Positions 1 through 8,742 of a DNA stretch of 62,187 bases are shown in pieces (position 1 is the stretch's first letter; the number at the start of each line of letters is the position of its first letter). The position numbers and the translations under genes are program-made. The notes under the pieces are model-generated. The model had not been told where the DNA came from. It saw only the letters and a list, made by a program, of their open reading frames with translations, and ran no database searches. This DNA is from Acidobacteriota bacterium (GTDB taxonomy: Bacteria > Acidobacteriota > Aminicenantia > Aminicenantales > Saccharicenantaceae): contig JADBLN010000091.1 in the NCBI GenBank assembly GCA_014894455.1, forward strand, positions 1 to 62,187. The letters are read 5' to 3'.

Positions 1-501
1 GCCGAAGGCGAAGGCGGCGCGCTTCGCCTGGAATGGGCGCAGACCCGTCGACGGGGAGATCCTCTGCCGGAGGATGAGGTCGGGTTCGTCGAGGGCGAGA
101 GCCTCGACGTCGACGCCGCCCATTGGCGAGACGAGAAGGACGAGCCGCTCTTCCTCGCGGCTGACGGTGAGTCCGAGATAGAACTCCCGCTCGATCTTGA
201 GGGCTTCCTCAACGAGGACCCGGTGCACGACCCGGCCCTCGGGTCCCGTCTGGGCGGTGACGAGAGGGCGGCCGAGGAGCCGGGCCGCGGCGGCTTCCGC
301 TTCGGCCGGGGTCCCTGCTTTGAGGACGCCCCCCGCCTTGGCCCGGCCGCCGGCGTGGATTTGGGCCTTGATAAGGATCGGGCCACCGAGCCGTTCGGCC
401 GCGGCGCGCGCCTCGGCGGGTGTCCTCACGGCCTCGCCGCGGGGGACGGGAATCCCGAACCCCGCGAGGAGGCTTTTTGCCTGGAACTCGTGGATCCTCA
501 T
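1..501 (-). CDS. sucC: succinyl-CoA synthetase beta subunit, N-terminal part (cut by window edge)
   Basis: ADP-forming succinate-CoA ligase beta subunit, which makes ATP or GTP from succinyl-CoA in the TCA cycle. The 167 visible codons begin MRIHEFQAKSLLAGFGIPVP, the family's typical start, followed by the ATP-grasp segment with GGPILIKAQIHAGGRAKAGG and later LVSPMGG. The frame stays open to base 1, so the C-terminal CoA-ligase part and probably sucD lie outside the window. It is the last visible gene of the leftward icd-mdh-sucC group, separated from mdh by about 100 bases that hold a terminator-like hairpin. Confidence 0.93.
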   Translation of the reverse strand, partial: MRIHEFQAKSLLAGFGIPVPRGEAVRTPAEARAAAERLGGPILIKAQIHAGGRAKAGGVLKAGTPAEAEAAAARLLGRPLVTAQTGPEGRVVHRVLVEEALKIEREFYLGLTVSREEERLVLLVSPMGGVDVEALALDEPDLILRQRISPSTGLRPFQAKRAAFAFG

Positions 502-540
502 GCGGGAATTACGATAGCTTTTTTTCAGGGATTCGTAAAG

Positions 541-577
541 GCAAAAAAAGCCGGAGGCGGCTTCGCCGCCCCCGGCC
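541..577 (-). terminator. rho-independent terminator after mdh
   Basis: On the minus strand a GC-rich hairpin (arms at 550-561 and 565-576, one A/C mismatch, TTC loop) is followed directly by seven T (complement of 543-549). It lies between the mdh stop and the sucC start, so it would end or attenuate transcription before sucC. Confidence 0.7.
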
Positions 578-601
578 GGAAATCCTTCAGTGGGCGAGAG
601 C

Positions 602-1534
602 TTACAGCTTCGTCTCTTCGACGGTCTTCTGGACGACGCCGACCGTTTTCTGGAGCATGGCCTTCTCTTCGTCGGTGAGCTTGATCTCGAAGATCTTCTC
701 CATGCCCTTGGCGCCGACGAGGCAGGGTACGCCGATGAACAGGCCATTGACGCCGTATTCCCCTTCGCAGAGGGCGGCGCAGGGGAGGACGCGGCGCTTG
801 TCCTTGAGATAGGACTCGGCGATGATGATGGCGCTCCAAGCCGGGCTGAAGAACGCCGACCCTTTGCCGAAGAGCTTGACGATCTCGGTCCCGGCTTCGC
901 GGGTCCGGGTGGCCAGCTTGTCGATCTGTTCCTTGGTGGCGATCTCCGTGAGGGGCACGCCGCCGACCGTGGTCAGGCGGGGGAGGGGGACCATGTCGGG
1001 TCCGTGGCCGCCGAGGACCGTCCCGGCGACATCGGACACGGATACGCCCAGCTCCATGGCGACGAAGGCGCGCCAGCGGGCCGTGTCGAGCGTCCCGGCC
1101 ATTCCGATGACCTGGTGCTTGGGGAAGCCGGTGAGCTTCCAGAACGCGTAGACCATGGCGTCGAGGGGGTTGGTGACGATGATGCAGAGGGCCTTGGGGG
1201 CGTTCTGCTTAACGCCTTCGGCCACCTGCTTGATGATGCCCAGGTTGACGGCCATCAGATCCTCGCGGGTCATGCCGGCCTGGCGGGGTTTCCCCGCCGT
1301 GATGATGACGACGTCGGCGCCGGCGATGTCCTTGTAATCCGATGTGCCGGTGATCGTGGCGTCGTAATTGCCGTGGGGGGCCATCTCCATGAGGTCGAGG
1401 GCCTTGCCCTTGGCCGGGTTCTCGAGTTCGGGGATGTCGAGGATGACGATGTCTCCGAGCTCTTTTTGGGCCGCGAGCATGGCCAGGATCTGGCCGATCT
1501 GCCCGCCGCCGATGAGGGCGATTTTCTTGCGCAT
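602..1534 (-). CDS. mdh: malate dehydrogenase
   Basis: NAD-dependent oxidation of malate to oxaloacetate, cytoplasmic. The 310-residue protein has the LDH/MDH-type Rossmann start (KIALIGGGQIGQILA), the substrate-loop arginines in GKPRQAGMTREDL, the NPLDAMVY segment and the catalytic histidine in LGGHGPDMVPL. The arginine in the loop favours malate over lactate. The length fits the 305-320 residue LDH-like MDH group. An AAGGAG ribosome site precedes the ATG. It follows icd by 30 bases, so the two are probably co-transcribed, and a terminator follows the stop. Confidence 0.95.
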   Translation of the reverse strand: MRKKIALIGGGQIGQILAMLAAQKELGDIVILDIPELENPAKGKALDLMEMAPHGNYDATITGTSDYKDIAGADVVIITAGKPRQAGMTREDLMAVNLGIIKQVAEGVKQNAPKALCIIVTNPLDAMVYAFWKLTGFPKHQVIGMAGTLDTARWRAFVAMELGVSVSDVAGTVLGGHGPDMVPLPRLTTVGGVPLTEIATKEQIDKLATRTREAGTEIVKLFGKGSAFFSPAWSAIIIAESYLKDKRRVLPCAALCEGEYGVNGLFIGVPCLVGAKGMEKIFEIKLTDEEKAMLQKTVGVVQKTVEETKL

Positions 1535-1564
1535 ATCGAACTCCTTTTTCTGAATAAGCCCGGG

Positions 1565-2764
1565 TCAGCCCTTGACGTAGCCTTCCCAGGTCTGCTCGAG
1601 CTTGGGGTTCTTGACCCAGTCCATGACGTAGTCGGTGAACGCGGCGCCCGTGACGCCCGTCGCCCGGCCGGTGATGAGCATCTTCTTCTCGTACTGGCCG
1701 GTGATGTCGAGGGCCATCTCCAGGTTCTTGCCCTTGTCGGCGTAGCCGATGTGGTTGAGGAGCATGGCCGCGGCCCGGATCATGCTGCAGGGGTCGGCGT
1801 ACTGGGCGCGGCCCTCGGTGACCATGCGCGGGGCCGAGCCGTGGATGGCTTCGAACATGGCGTACTGCTTGCCGATGTTGGCGCTGCCGGCCGTGCCGAC
1901 GCCGCCCTGGAACTCGGCGGCCTCGTCGGTCAGGATGTCTCCGTAAAGGTTGGGCAGGACCAAGACCTGGAAGTCGCGGCGGCGCTTCTCGTCGACGAGC
2001 TTGGCCGTCATGATGTCGATGTACCAGTCGTCGGCCTCGATGCCGGGGTACTCTTTGGCGATGCGGTAGAAGTTCTCGAGGAAGCGGCCGTCGGTCGTCT
2101 TGACGACATTGGCCTTGGTGACGCAGGTGACCCGCTTACGGCCGTTCTTCTTGGCGTTCTCGAAGGCCAGGCGGCAGATGCGGTCGGAGCCGGGGCCGGT
2201 GATGAGCTTGAAGTCGATGGAGATGTCGGCGTCGACGTCGATGCCGTTGGAGCCGAGGGCGTAGAGGTCCTCGGTGTTCTCGCGGAAGAAAATCCAGTCG
2301 ATGCCCTGCTTCGGGATGCGGACCGGCCGGACGTTGGCGAAAAGATCGAGCTCCTTGCGCACGGCCACGTTGCAGCTTTCGATGTTCGGCCAGGGATCGC
2401 CCTTGCGCGGCGTCGTCGTGGGGCCCTTGAGGGTGATGGGGTACTTCCTGATCTCGGCCAGGACGTCGGCCGGGATGGCGCAGCCGTGGGCGGCGCGGTT
2501 CTCGATGGTCAGGCCTTCGATGTCGGTGATGACGACCTTGCCGGCCTTGACTTCGTCCTGGAGCAGGAACTCGAGGACGCGCTTCGACTGGGCGGCGATA
2601 GTGACGCCGATGCCGTCGCCGGCCAGGATGCCGATCTTGAGCGGCGAAATCTTGGAGTAATCGATCCAGTCGGGAGAGGCCTTGACCTTCTCCATCCGTT
2701 TCATCTGCGCTTCGAGGAGCTTGCCGAAATGTTCCTTGGCTCTGTCGATGGCGGCGATGTCCAT
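1565..2764 (-). CDS. icd: isocitrate dehydrogenase (isocitrate/isopropylmalate dehydrogenase family)
   Basis: Oxidative decarboxylation of isocitrate to 2-oxoglutarate. The 399-residue protein carries IGILAGDGIGVTI, the substrate-binding NIESCNVAVRKEL (matching the phosphorylatable-serine region of bacterial IDH), FFRENTEDLYALG, and the metal-binding LPNLYGDILTDEAAEFQGG. AIHGSAPRM is the cofactor-loop region. Its place beside mdh, sucC and acnB supports isocitrate rather than isopropylmalate as substrate. Cofactor choice (NAD or NADP) cannot be settled from what is visible. The ATG follows a GGAGGG site and a strong divergent promoter. Confidence 0.9.
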   Translation of the reverse strand: MDIAAIDRAKEHFGKLLEAQMKRMEKVKASPDWIDYSKISPLKIGILAGDGIGVTIAAQSKRVLEFLLQDEVKAGKVVITDIEGLTIENRAAHGCAIPADVLAEIRKYPITLKGPTTTPRKGDPWPNIESCNVAVRKELDLFANVRPVRIPKQGIDWIFFRENTEDLYALGSNGIDVDADISIDFKLITGPGSDRICRLAFENAKKNGRKRVTCVTKANVVKTTDGRFLENFYRIAKEYPGIEADDWYIDIMTAKLVDEKRRRDFQVLVLPNLYGDILTDEAAEFQGGVGTAGSANIGKQYAMFEAIHGSAPRMVTEGRAQYADPCSMIRAAAMLLNHIGYADKGKNLEMALDITGQYEKKMLITGRATGVTGAAFTDYVMDWVKNPKLEQTWEGYVKG

Positions 2765-2818
2765 GCTGTGAATCCCTCCGTTATGAGTTGAAAATTAAAA
2801 CAAAAAAACAGGAACCGT

Positions 2819-2847
2819 ATTCTAGCGTTTTCTCCGGCAAAAAGCAA
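2819..2847 (-). promoter_or_regulatory. icd-mdh promoter
   Basis: Reading leftward: TTGCTT (complement of 2842-2847), 17-base spacer, TAGAAT (complement of 2819-2824). It faces away from the acnB promoter 30 bases to the right, so the two TCA transcripts share one control region. Confidence 0.6.
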
Positions 2848-2879
2848 CGGAAATAAGGACGCCTGGACCCGCTCCGATT

Positions 2880-2909
2880 TTGACAAAACCAACGCAAAAC
2901 CTATACATT
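2880..2909 (+). promoter_or_regulatory. acnB promoter
   Basis: TTGACA at 2880-2885, then TATACA at 2902-2907 (16-base spacer) or TACATT at 2904-2909 (18-base spacer). The acnB ATG with a GAGGAGAG ribosome site follows about 35 bases later. Confidence 0.6.
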
Positions 2910-2943
2910 AGGATGCGCCAAATCGCATGCGAGGAGAGATGCC

Positions 2944-5487
2944 ATGTTGGATTCCTATTTCGAGCAGGAAAAAGAACGCGCAAAGATCGGCCTGCCGCCT
3001 CTGCCCCTGACGCCGGCGGAAGTCGAAGAAGTCTGCCGGAACCTCGAGAAGCCCGACCGGGGTCAGGCCGCCATTCTCCGCGGCCTCCTCGAGAACCGGG
3101 TCTCGCCGGGAGTCGACCCCTCGGCCAAGGTCAAGGCCGAATGGCTGGCCGCTGTGGCCAAGGGAAAGGTCAAGTCGCCGGCCGTATCGCGCGACGACGC
3201 CGTCCGGGCGCTGGGGACGATGCTCGGCGGCTACAACGTCGAGCCCCTGGTCGAGGCGCTCTCCGACAATGACATCGCCCCGGCCGCCGCCGAATCCCTG
3301 AAGAGAATCGTCCTCGTCTACGGCCGTCTCGAGACGATCGTCAAGCTCGCCGGGACGAACCCCTGGGCCAAGGCCGTTCTGGAATCCTGGGCGAAAGGGG
3401 AGTGGTTCCTGTCCCGTCCGGAATTCCCGGATAAGCTCATCCTCAAGGTCTTCAAGGTCGACAGCGAGATCAACACGGACGATTTCTCCCCGGCCGGCCA
3501 CGCGCCGACCCGGCCCGATATCCCCCTTCACGCCCAGTCGATGGGCCAGACCCGCTTCCCCGGCGGGAACGACGTCATCAAGAAGTTCCGCGGAGAGGGC
3601 CACCGGGTGGCCTTCGTCGGCGACGTCGTCGGCACGGGGTCGAGCCGCAAGTCGGCCTGCAACTCGCTCATGTGGCACATCGGCGAGGACATCCCCTTCG
3701 TCCCCAACAAGAGGCGCGCCGGCGTCGTCATCGGAGGCCTGATCGCCCCCATCTTCTTCAACACGACCGAGGACTCCGGAGGTCTGCCGCTCATGGCCGA
3801 CGTGACCAGGATGAAGACGGGAGACTTCATAACCCTCGACTTCAAGGCCGGCGTCATCCTCGGCGTGGGCGGCGAAGAGATCTCGAAGCTCGAGACGAAA
3901 CCCCCCACCCTCAAGGACGAGTTCCGGGCCGGCGGCCGCCTGACGCTCATCATCGGCCGCCAGCTCACGGCCAAGGCCCGCAAGGCGCTCGGCTTGGGCG
4001 ATGCGGAGTTCTTCACCGCCGTCGAGAATCCCAAGCCCAAGCCGAAGCAAGGCTACACGCTGGCCCAGAAGATCGTCGGCCGGGCCTGCGGCGTCGAGGG
4101 CGTGCTTCCCGGCACCGCCTGCGAGCCGCACATGACCACGGTCGGCTCCCAGGACACGACCGGGCCCATGACCGCCGACGAGCTCAAGGAGCTGGCCTGC
4201 CTCGAATTCCAGGCCGACCTCTTCATGCAGTCGTTCTGCCACACGGCCGCCTATCCGAAGCCGACCGACGCCAAGATGCACAAGACGCTCCCTCCGTTCA
4301 TGGTCGCCCGCAAGGGCGTCTCCCTCAAGCCCGGCGACGGGGTCATCCATTCCTGGCTGAACCGGCTCGTCCTGCCCGACACCGTGGGCACGGGCGGCGA
4401 CTCCCACACGCGTTTCCCCATCGGCATCAGCTTCCCGGCCGGCTCGGGCCTCGTCGCCTTCGCCGGGGCGCTCGGCTTCATGCCTCTCGACATGCCGGAA
4501 TCCATCCTCGTCAGGTTCAAGGGGCAATTCAACCCGGGGATCACCCTGCGCGACGCCGTCAACGCCATCCCGTACTTCGCCGTCAAGAAAGGGCTCCTGA
4601 CGGTCGAAAAGAAGAACAAGAAGAACGTCTTCAACGGCTGCCTCCTGGAAATGGAGGGACTCGAGGACCTGGCCGTGGATCAGGCCTACGAGCTGACCGA
4701 CGCCTCGGCGGAGCGGTCGGCCGCGGCCGCCGTGATCTCCCTCGGGGAGGCGCGCGTCGCCGAATACCTCAAGAGCGACATCGCCCTCATGGAGAAGATG
4801 ATCGAGGAGGGCTACGAGAGCGCCGACACGCTCCGCAAGAGGATCGCCGCCTGCCGCGAATGGCTGAAGAACCCCGTGCTCCTCAAGAGGGACGGGCACG
4901 CCGAATATAAGGCCGTCCTCGAGATCGACCTGGCGGACATCACAGAGCCCCTGGTCGCCTGCCCCAATGACCCCGACGATGTCAGGCCGCTCTCGGCCAT
5001 CGCCGGCGACCCGGTCCAGGAGGTCTTCATCGGTTCGTGCATGACCAACATCGGGCAGTTCCGTGCCGCCGGCCGTATCCTCGACAAGGCCGGCATTCCC
5101 CCGGCCAGGGTCTGGATCACCCCGCCGACCAAGATGGACGCCGCCCAGCTCATGAGGGAAGGGTATTACGCCATCTTCGCCGCTCTCGGCGGCCGGACCG
5201 AGATGCCCGGCTGTTCGCTGTGCATGGGCAATCAGGCCCGGGTCGGCGCCGGGACGACCGTCTTCGCCACCTCGACCCGGAATTTCGACCATAGGCTGGG
5301 CGATAATACCCGCGTTTATCTGGGATCGGCGGAGCTTGCGGCCCTGACCGCCCTTAAGGGGAAGATCCCCACGGTCGATGAATACATGGCCGTCATGAGA
5401 GAAAAAGTCCTGCCCAAGGCCGAAGAGATCTACCGCACCCTCGAATTCCACAAGATGGGCGACTTCAGCCTGGGGTATGTCCGATGA
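2944..5487 (+). CDS. acnB: aconitate hydratase B
   Basis: Interconverts citrate and isocitrate using a [4Fe-4S] cluster. At 847 residues it has the AcnB length and order: a HEAT-like N-terminal domain (about 1-150), then the swivel domain placed before the catalytic domains, unlike AcnA. Visible motifs are ACEPHMTTVGSQDTTGPM, GTGGDSHTRFPIGISFPAGS, and cluster cysteines in GSCMTNIGQF and GCSLCMGNQ. The start is the ATG after GAGGAGAG. Its stop overlaps the start of the downstream SDR gene (ATGA), so the two are translationally coupled. Confidence 0.96.
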   Translation: MLDSYFEQEKERAKIGLPPLPLTPAEVEEVCRNLEKPDRGQAAILRGLLENRVSPGVDPSAKVKAEWLAAVAKGKVKSPAVSRDDAVRALGTMLGGYNVEPLVEALSDNDIAPAAAESLKRIVLVYGRLETIVKLAGTNPWAKAVLESWAKGEWFLSRPEFPDKLILKVFKVDSEINTDDFSPAGHAPTRPDIPLHAQSMGQTRFPGGNDVIKKFRGEGHRVAFVGDVVGTGSSRKSACNSLMWHIGEDIPFVPNKRRAGVVIGGLIAPIFFNTTEDSGGLPLMADVTRMKTGDFITLDFKAGVILGVGGEEISKLETKPPTLKDEFRAGGRLTLIIGRQLTAKARKALGLGDAEFFTAVENPKPKPKQGYTLAQKIVGRACGVEGVLPGTACEPHMTTVGSQDTTGPMTADELKELACLEFQADLFMQSFCHTAAYPKPTDAKMHKTLPPFMVARKGVSLKPGDGVIHSWLNRLVLPDTVGTGGDSHTRFPIGISFPAGSGLVAFAGALGFMPLDMPESILVRFKGQFNPGITLRDAVNAIPYFAVKKGLLTVEKKNKKNVFNGCLLEMEGLEDLAVDQAYELTDASAERSAAAAVISLGEARVAEYLKSDIALMEKMIEEGYESADTLRKRIAACREWLKNPVLLKRDGHAEYKAVLEIDLADITEPLVACPNDPDDVRPLSAIAGDPVQEVFIGSCMTNIGQFRAAGRILDKAGIPPARVWITPPTKMDAAQLMREGYYAIFAALGGRTEMPGCSLCMGNQARVGAGTTVFATSTRNFDHRLGDNTRVYLGSAELAALTALKGKIPTVDEYMAVMREKVLPKAEEIYRTLEFHKMGDFSLGYVR

Positions 5488-6245
5488 TCCGGCTCGACGG
5501 CCGCAAGGTTCTGGTGACAGGCGGATCGCGGGGGATCGGACGGGCGACGGCGCTTCTCTTCGCCCAAGCGGGCGCCGACGTCGCTTTGAGCTATGTCAGC
5601 AATCAAAAGGCGGCCGAGGAAGTATTAAAAAGCGTGGAAAAGCTCGGCCGCCGATGTCTCGTCTACAAGGCGGAAATGTCGTCGCGATCCGACATCGACC
5701 GGATGGTCGGGGACATCCTGGCCAAATGGGGGGAGCTCGACACCCTGGTCAACAACGCCGGGGTCTGGACCTACCTCGAGATGGGCCGGATGGACGACGC
5801 CGTCTACCGGGAAACGATCGGCATCAACGTGGACGGGGTTTTCTATGCGACGAACGCCGTCGTCCCGGCCATGAAGGAGCACGGGCGGGGCTGGATCATC
5901 AACGTCACCTCCACGGCCGGCGTCAGGGGAGAGGCGCTCCATTCCCACTACGCGGCGAGCAAGGGGGCCCTCCATGCCTTGACCAAGTCCTTAGCCGTGG
6001 AACTCGCCCCGTTCGGCATCCGGGTCAACGCCGTGGCCCCGGGCTGGGTGGATACGGACATGAGCGCGCCCTCCTTCAGCGAGCCCGGCTTCAAAGAAAA
6101 GGTCCGTCAGACCATCCCCCTGAGGCGGATCCCCCCGGCGGAAGACATCGCCGGCCCGATCCTGTTCTTGGCCTCGGACCTGGCCCGGCACGTCACCGGG
6201 GAGATCCTCGACGTCAACGGCGGGTCGGTCCTCTGCGGCGGGTAA
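5484..6245 (+). CDS. short-chain dehydrogenase/reductase (FabG-like)
   Basis: A 253-residue classical SDR. The NAD(P)-binding TGGSRGIGRA, the LVNNAG motif, and the catalytic Ser-Tyr-Lys set (serine in NVTSTAG, then YAASKGA) are all present, plus the C-terminal GEILDVNGG. It resembles 3-oxoacyl-ACP reductase, but many SDRs with other substrates look the same and no other fatty-acid genes are nearby. The four-base overlap with acnB means it is expressed with aconitase, an unusual pairing, so I leave the substrate open. Confidence 0.88.
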   Translation: MIRLDGRKVLVTGGSRGIGRATALLFAQAGADVALSYVSNQKAAEEVLKSVEKLGRRCLVYKAEMSSRSDIDRMVGDILAKWGELDTLVNNAGVWTYLEMGRMDDAVYRETIGINVDGVFYATNAVVPAMKEHGRGWIINVTSTAGVRGEALHSHYAASKGALHALTKSLAVELAPFGIRVNAVAPGWVDTDMSAPSFSEPGFKEKVRQTIPLRRIPPAEDIAGPILFLASDLARHVTGEILDVNGGSVLCGG

Positions 6246-6297
6246 CCGCTTGCCCTGACAGGGGATATCTTCCCTGCCGGCATTTGGGTAAAAAGGC

Positions 6298-6327
6298 TTG
6301 ACACTTTTTGAGCTTATGTGGTAAAAA
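6298..6327 (+). promoter_or_regulatory. possible promoter of the M23 peptidase gene
   Basis: TTGACA at 6298-6303 and TAAAAA at 6322-6327, 18-base spacer. The ATG at 6339 lies only 11 bases beyond the -10 and has no Shine-Dalgarno, so the transcript could be almost leaderless. Confidence 0.4.
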
Positions 6328-6338
6328 AGACTAAGACA

Positions 6339-7253
6339 ATGGCCAAAAAGCACCTGTCTGTCATCATCGTTCCGCACACGAAGACCAGCACCAAAACCCT
6401 ATGTTTTTCCCAGCGGGCCCTGAAAATGCTGGCCGTGGGCGGAGCGGTCCTCGGCTTGGCCCTCGCGGCCGTGCTCGTCGATTACGTCCGCATGAACATC
6501 ATCCGCGGGAAATACAAGGCCCTCAAGGCGGAGACGGCCGAACAGAAGACGACGATCGCCAACTACGAGAAGTCCATCGGTGAGCTCCAGGCGACGATCT
6601 CTCACTTCGAAAGCTACACCAAGAAGCTCAACGTCATGGCCGGGCTGAAGTCGCCCGACGTCCTGACCGCCCCGGCCGGGATCGGCGGCGGCGACCCGGG
6701 GAAGGGCGAAGAACCCGAGGCCGAACAGGCGCCCGCCCCGAGCGGCCCCCAGGCGCTATCCCAGGGGGCGATCCAGAACCTGAGCCAGAAGGCCCGGAGC
6801 ATCGAGAACAACCTCAACAGCCTGCTCAATTTCTTCGAGAGCGACAGCCTCCGCCTGGCTTCGACGCCGTCCATCGTGCCGGCCGTGGGCTGGTTGGCTT
6901 CGGTTTACGGCCACAGGAACGATCCCTTCACCGGGGAGTGGACGATGCACTTCGGGATCGACATCTCGACCAACGTCGGCAACCCCGTCGTGGCCACGGC
7001 CGACGGCATCGTCATCAAGGTCCAGACGGACAAGTATCTGGGGAAGAACGTCACCATCAGCCACGGCAACGGCTTCACGACCGTCTACGGCCACATGAGC
7101 AATTTCGCCGTCCGGGCGGGTCAGAAAGTGAAGAGGCGGGACATTATCGGCTACATCGGCCAGACAGGCAAGGCCGCCGGTCCCCACGTCCATTACGAAG
7201 TCTGGCGGGACAGCAAGCGCGTCGATCCCAGGTCCTATCTCCTCGAAGAATAG
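6339..7253 (+). CDS. M23 family metallopeptidase with N-terminal membrane anchor
   Basis: Peptidoglycan endopeptidase of the LytM/M23 type, or an activator of one. From the ATG at 6339: a short cytoplasmic tail with a basic stretch, one membrane segment (about residues 28-45, LAVGGAVLGLALAAVLVDYV), a coiled-coil region (about 52-100), an acidic/proline linker, and a C-terminal M23 domain. The metal-site pattern is seen in HFGIDISTN and PHVHYEVW. A GTG at 6318 would add seven residues. The layout matches periplasmic cell-shape endopeptidases. It is a single gene, convergent with fmt. Confidence 0.88.
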   Translation: MAKKHLSVIIVPHTKTSTKTLCFSQRALKMLAVGGAVLGLALAAVLVDYVRMNIIRGKYKALKAETAEQKTTIANYEKSIGELQATISHFESYTKKLNVMAGLKSPDVLTAPAGIGGGDPGKGEEPEAEQAPAPSGPQALSQGAIQNLSQKARSIENNLNSLLNFFESDSLRLASTPSIVPAVGWLASVYGHRNDPFTGEWTMHFGIDISTNVGNPVVATADGIVIKVQTDKYLGKNVTISHGNGFTTVYGHMSNFAVRAGQKVKRRDIIGYIGQTGKAAGPHVHYEVWRDSKRVDPRSYLLEE

Positions 7254-7274
7254 CCGGGCCGCCGGTCTGTCGTA

Positions 7275-8207
7275 TCACCCCAAGGAATCGCCGTGGTCGA
7301 TCTTCGTCCCTAGAGAAAACACATAGGCCGTCATCGGACTCTTGCCTTCCGGTTGGAGTTCCTCCACAAGGAAAGCTGTGCCGCCGCCGCAGGAAACGGT
7401 GAGGCCGTCTTTCCCGACGGTGAGGACCGTTCCCGGCGCCTGCCCGGCGCTCGCCGTTTCGAGGTCCCTGCCGCGCGAAATGCCGATTCTCCGCCATTTG
7501 AAAAAAGTGTACGCGCCGGGCCGGTCGGCCAGGGCCCGGACCTTCCTGTCCACGGCCGGGGCCGCGTCCTCCCAGCGAATCCGGCCGTCCTCTTTCTTGA
7601 TCTTGGGGGCCAGGGAGGCCAGGCCGCGGTCCTGGATGGCGCGACCGACGCTGTCGATGTGTTCGATCGTCTCGAGGAGGAGGGACGCGCCCAGTCCGGC
7701 CAGCCGTTCTTCGAGTTCCCGGGCCGTTTCGCGCGGACCGACGGGAAGACGCTTCACGGCCAGGATGTCGCCCTCGTCCATCCTGTCGTCGAGCTCGATG
7801 ATGGTCACGCCTGATTCCGCGTCACCGTTGAGGATGGCCCATTGGACGGGAGCCGCGCCGCGGTATTTCGGGAGAAGGGAGAAGTGGACGTTAAGTGAGC
7901 GGTGCCGGGGGAGGGCATGGATGGCATTGGGGATGATCTGCCCATAGGCGACGACGACGTTGATGTCGGGGGCGGCCGCCCGGACCCGCTCGAGGGCCGA
8001 TTCGTCCGTCCGGATCTTCGCCGGCTCGATCACGGGGATTCCCCGTGCGAGAGCGAAGGCCTTGACGGCCGAAGGCTGGAGCTTTCGGCCGCGGCCCGCG
8101 GGCTTGTCGGGTTGGGTGACGACGAGCTCGACGGAGTGTCCCGCGTCGATGAGTCCCCGGAGGGAGGGGAGGGCCGCCGCCGGGCTCCCGAAGAAGACGG
8201 TCTTCAT
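7275..8207 (-). CDS. fmt: methionyl-tRNA formyltransferase
   Basis: Formylates initiator Met-tRNA. The 310-residue protein starts MKTVFFGSPAAALPSLRGLI, has the formyl-folate-binding region NVHFSLLPKYRGAAPVQWAI and the downstream GVTIIELDDRMDEGDIL, followed by the C-terminal OB-fold domain. A longer open frame extends upstream through def, but the ATG at 8207 overlaps the def stop by four bases and matches family starts. The def-fmt pairing is the standard arrangement. Confidence 0.95.
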   Translation of the reverse strand: MKTVFFGSPAAALPSLRGLIDAGHSVELVVTQPDKPAGRGRKLQPSAVKAFALARGIPVIEPAKIRTDESALERVRAAAPDINVVVAYGQIIPNAIHALPRHRSLNVHFSLLPKYRGAAPVQWAILNGDAESGVTIIELDDRMDEGDILAVKRLPVGPRETARELEERLAGLGASLLLETIEHIDSVGRAIQDRGLASLAPKIKKEDGRIRWEDAAPAVDRKVRALADRPGAYTFFKWRRIGISRGRDLETASAGQAPGTVLTVGKDGLTVSCGGGTAFLVEELQPEGKSPMTAYVFSLGTKIDHGDSLG

Positions 8208-8719
8208 GCTTTTTTGCCGGCCGCTGCGGTTTTTTTCAGTTTTTTCCGGATGAGCTTCCGCTTCAAGGGAGAGAGCTTCTCGACGAAGAGGATCCCGTCG
8301 AGATGATCGATCTCGTGGCAGAGGACACGGGCAAGCAGATCTTCGGCGTCGACCTCGACCGTCTGGCCCTCGAGGTCGAGGCCGCTGACAGTCACCCGGT
8401 AGGGCCGGGCCACTTTTTCGCGGATGTCCGGGACCGATAAGCAGCCTTCCTCGCAAATGACTTCGCCCTCTTTCGCGAGGACCTTCGGATTGACCAGGAC
8501 GATCAGGTCGTCCTTGTTCTCGCCGACCGAGAGGTCGATGACGATGAGCCGCTTGCTGACGCCGACCTGAGGCGCGGCCAAGCCGATGCCCGGCGCGGCG
8601 TGGACGGTTTCGACCATGTCCCGGGCAAGGCGGACGATGTCCGCGTCGATACGCCCGACGGGCTCCGCCTTCTTGACGAGCATAGGATGCCCGATAATAA
8701 GAATTTCGCGCAGAGCCAT
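8204..8719 (-). CDS. def: peptide deformylase
   Basis: Removes the N-terminal formyl group from new proteins. All three motifs are present in 171 residues: GIGLAAPQVG, EEGCLSVP (metal cysteine) and HEIDHLDG (metal histidines and catalytic glutamate). The C-terminus is lysine-rich (KRKLIRKKLKKTAAAGKKA). It overlaps fmt by four bases, giving a def-fmt operon. Confidence 0.96.
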   Translation of the reverse strand: MALREILIIGHPMLVKKAEPVGRIDADIVRLARDMVETVHAAPGIGLAAPQVGVSKRLIVIDLSVGENKDDLIVLVNPKVLAKEGEVICEEGCLSVPDIREKVARPYRVTVSGLDLEGQTVEVDAEDLLARVLCHEIDHLDGILFVEKLSPLKRKLIRKKLKKTAAAGKKA

Positions 8720-8742
8720 GGTTTCCTTTCCGCCTTCATTTT

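Noticed and set aside
590-2791. A 733-codon open frame on the plus strand through mdh and icd
   Set aside because: It is antisense to two clear enzymes, has Gly/Asp/Val/Glu-rich composition typical of mirror frames in GC-rich DNA, and no family motif.
2908-5451. An 847-codon minus-strand frame through acnB
   Set aside because: Mirror frame of a certain gene with the same low-information composition; no motif and no ribosome site.
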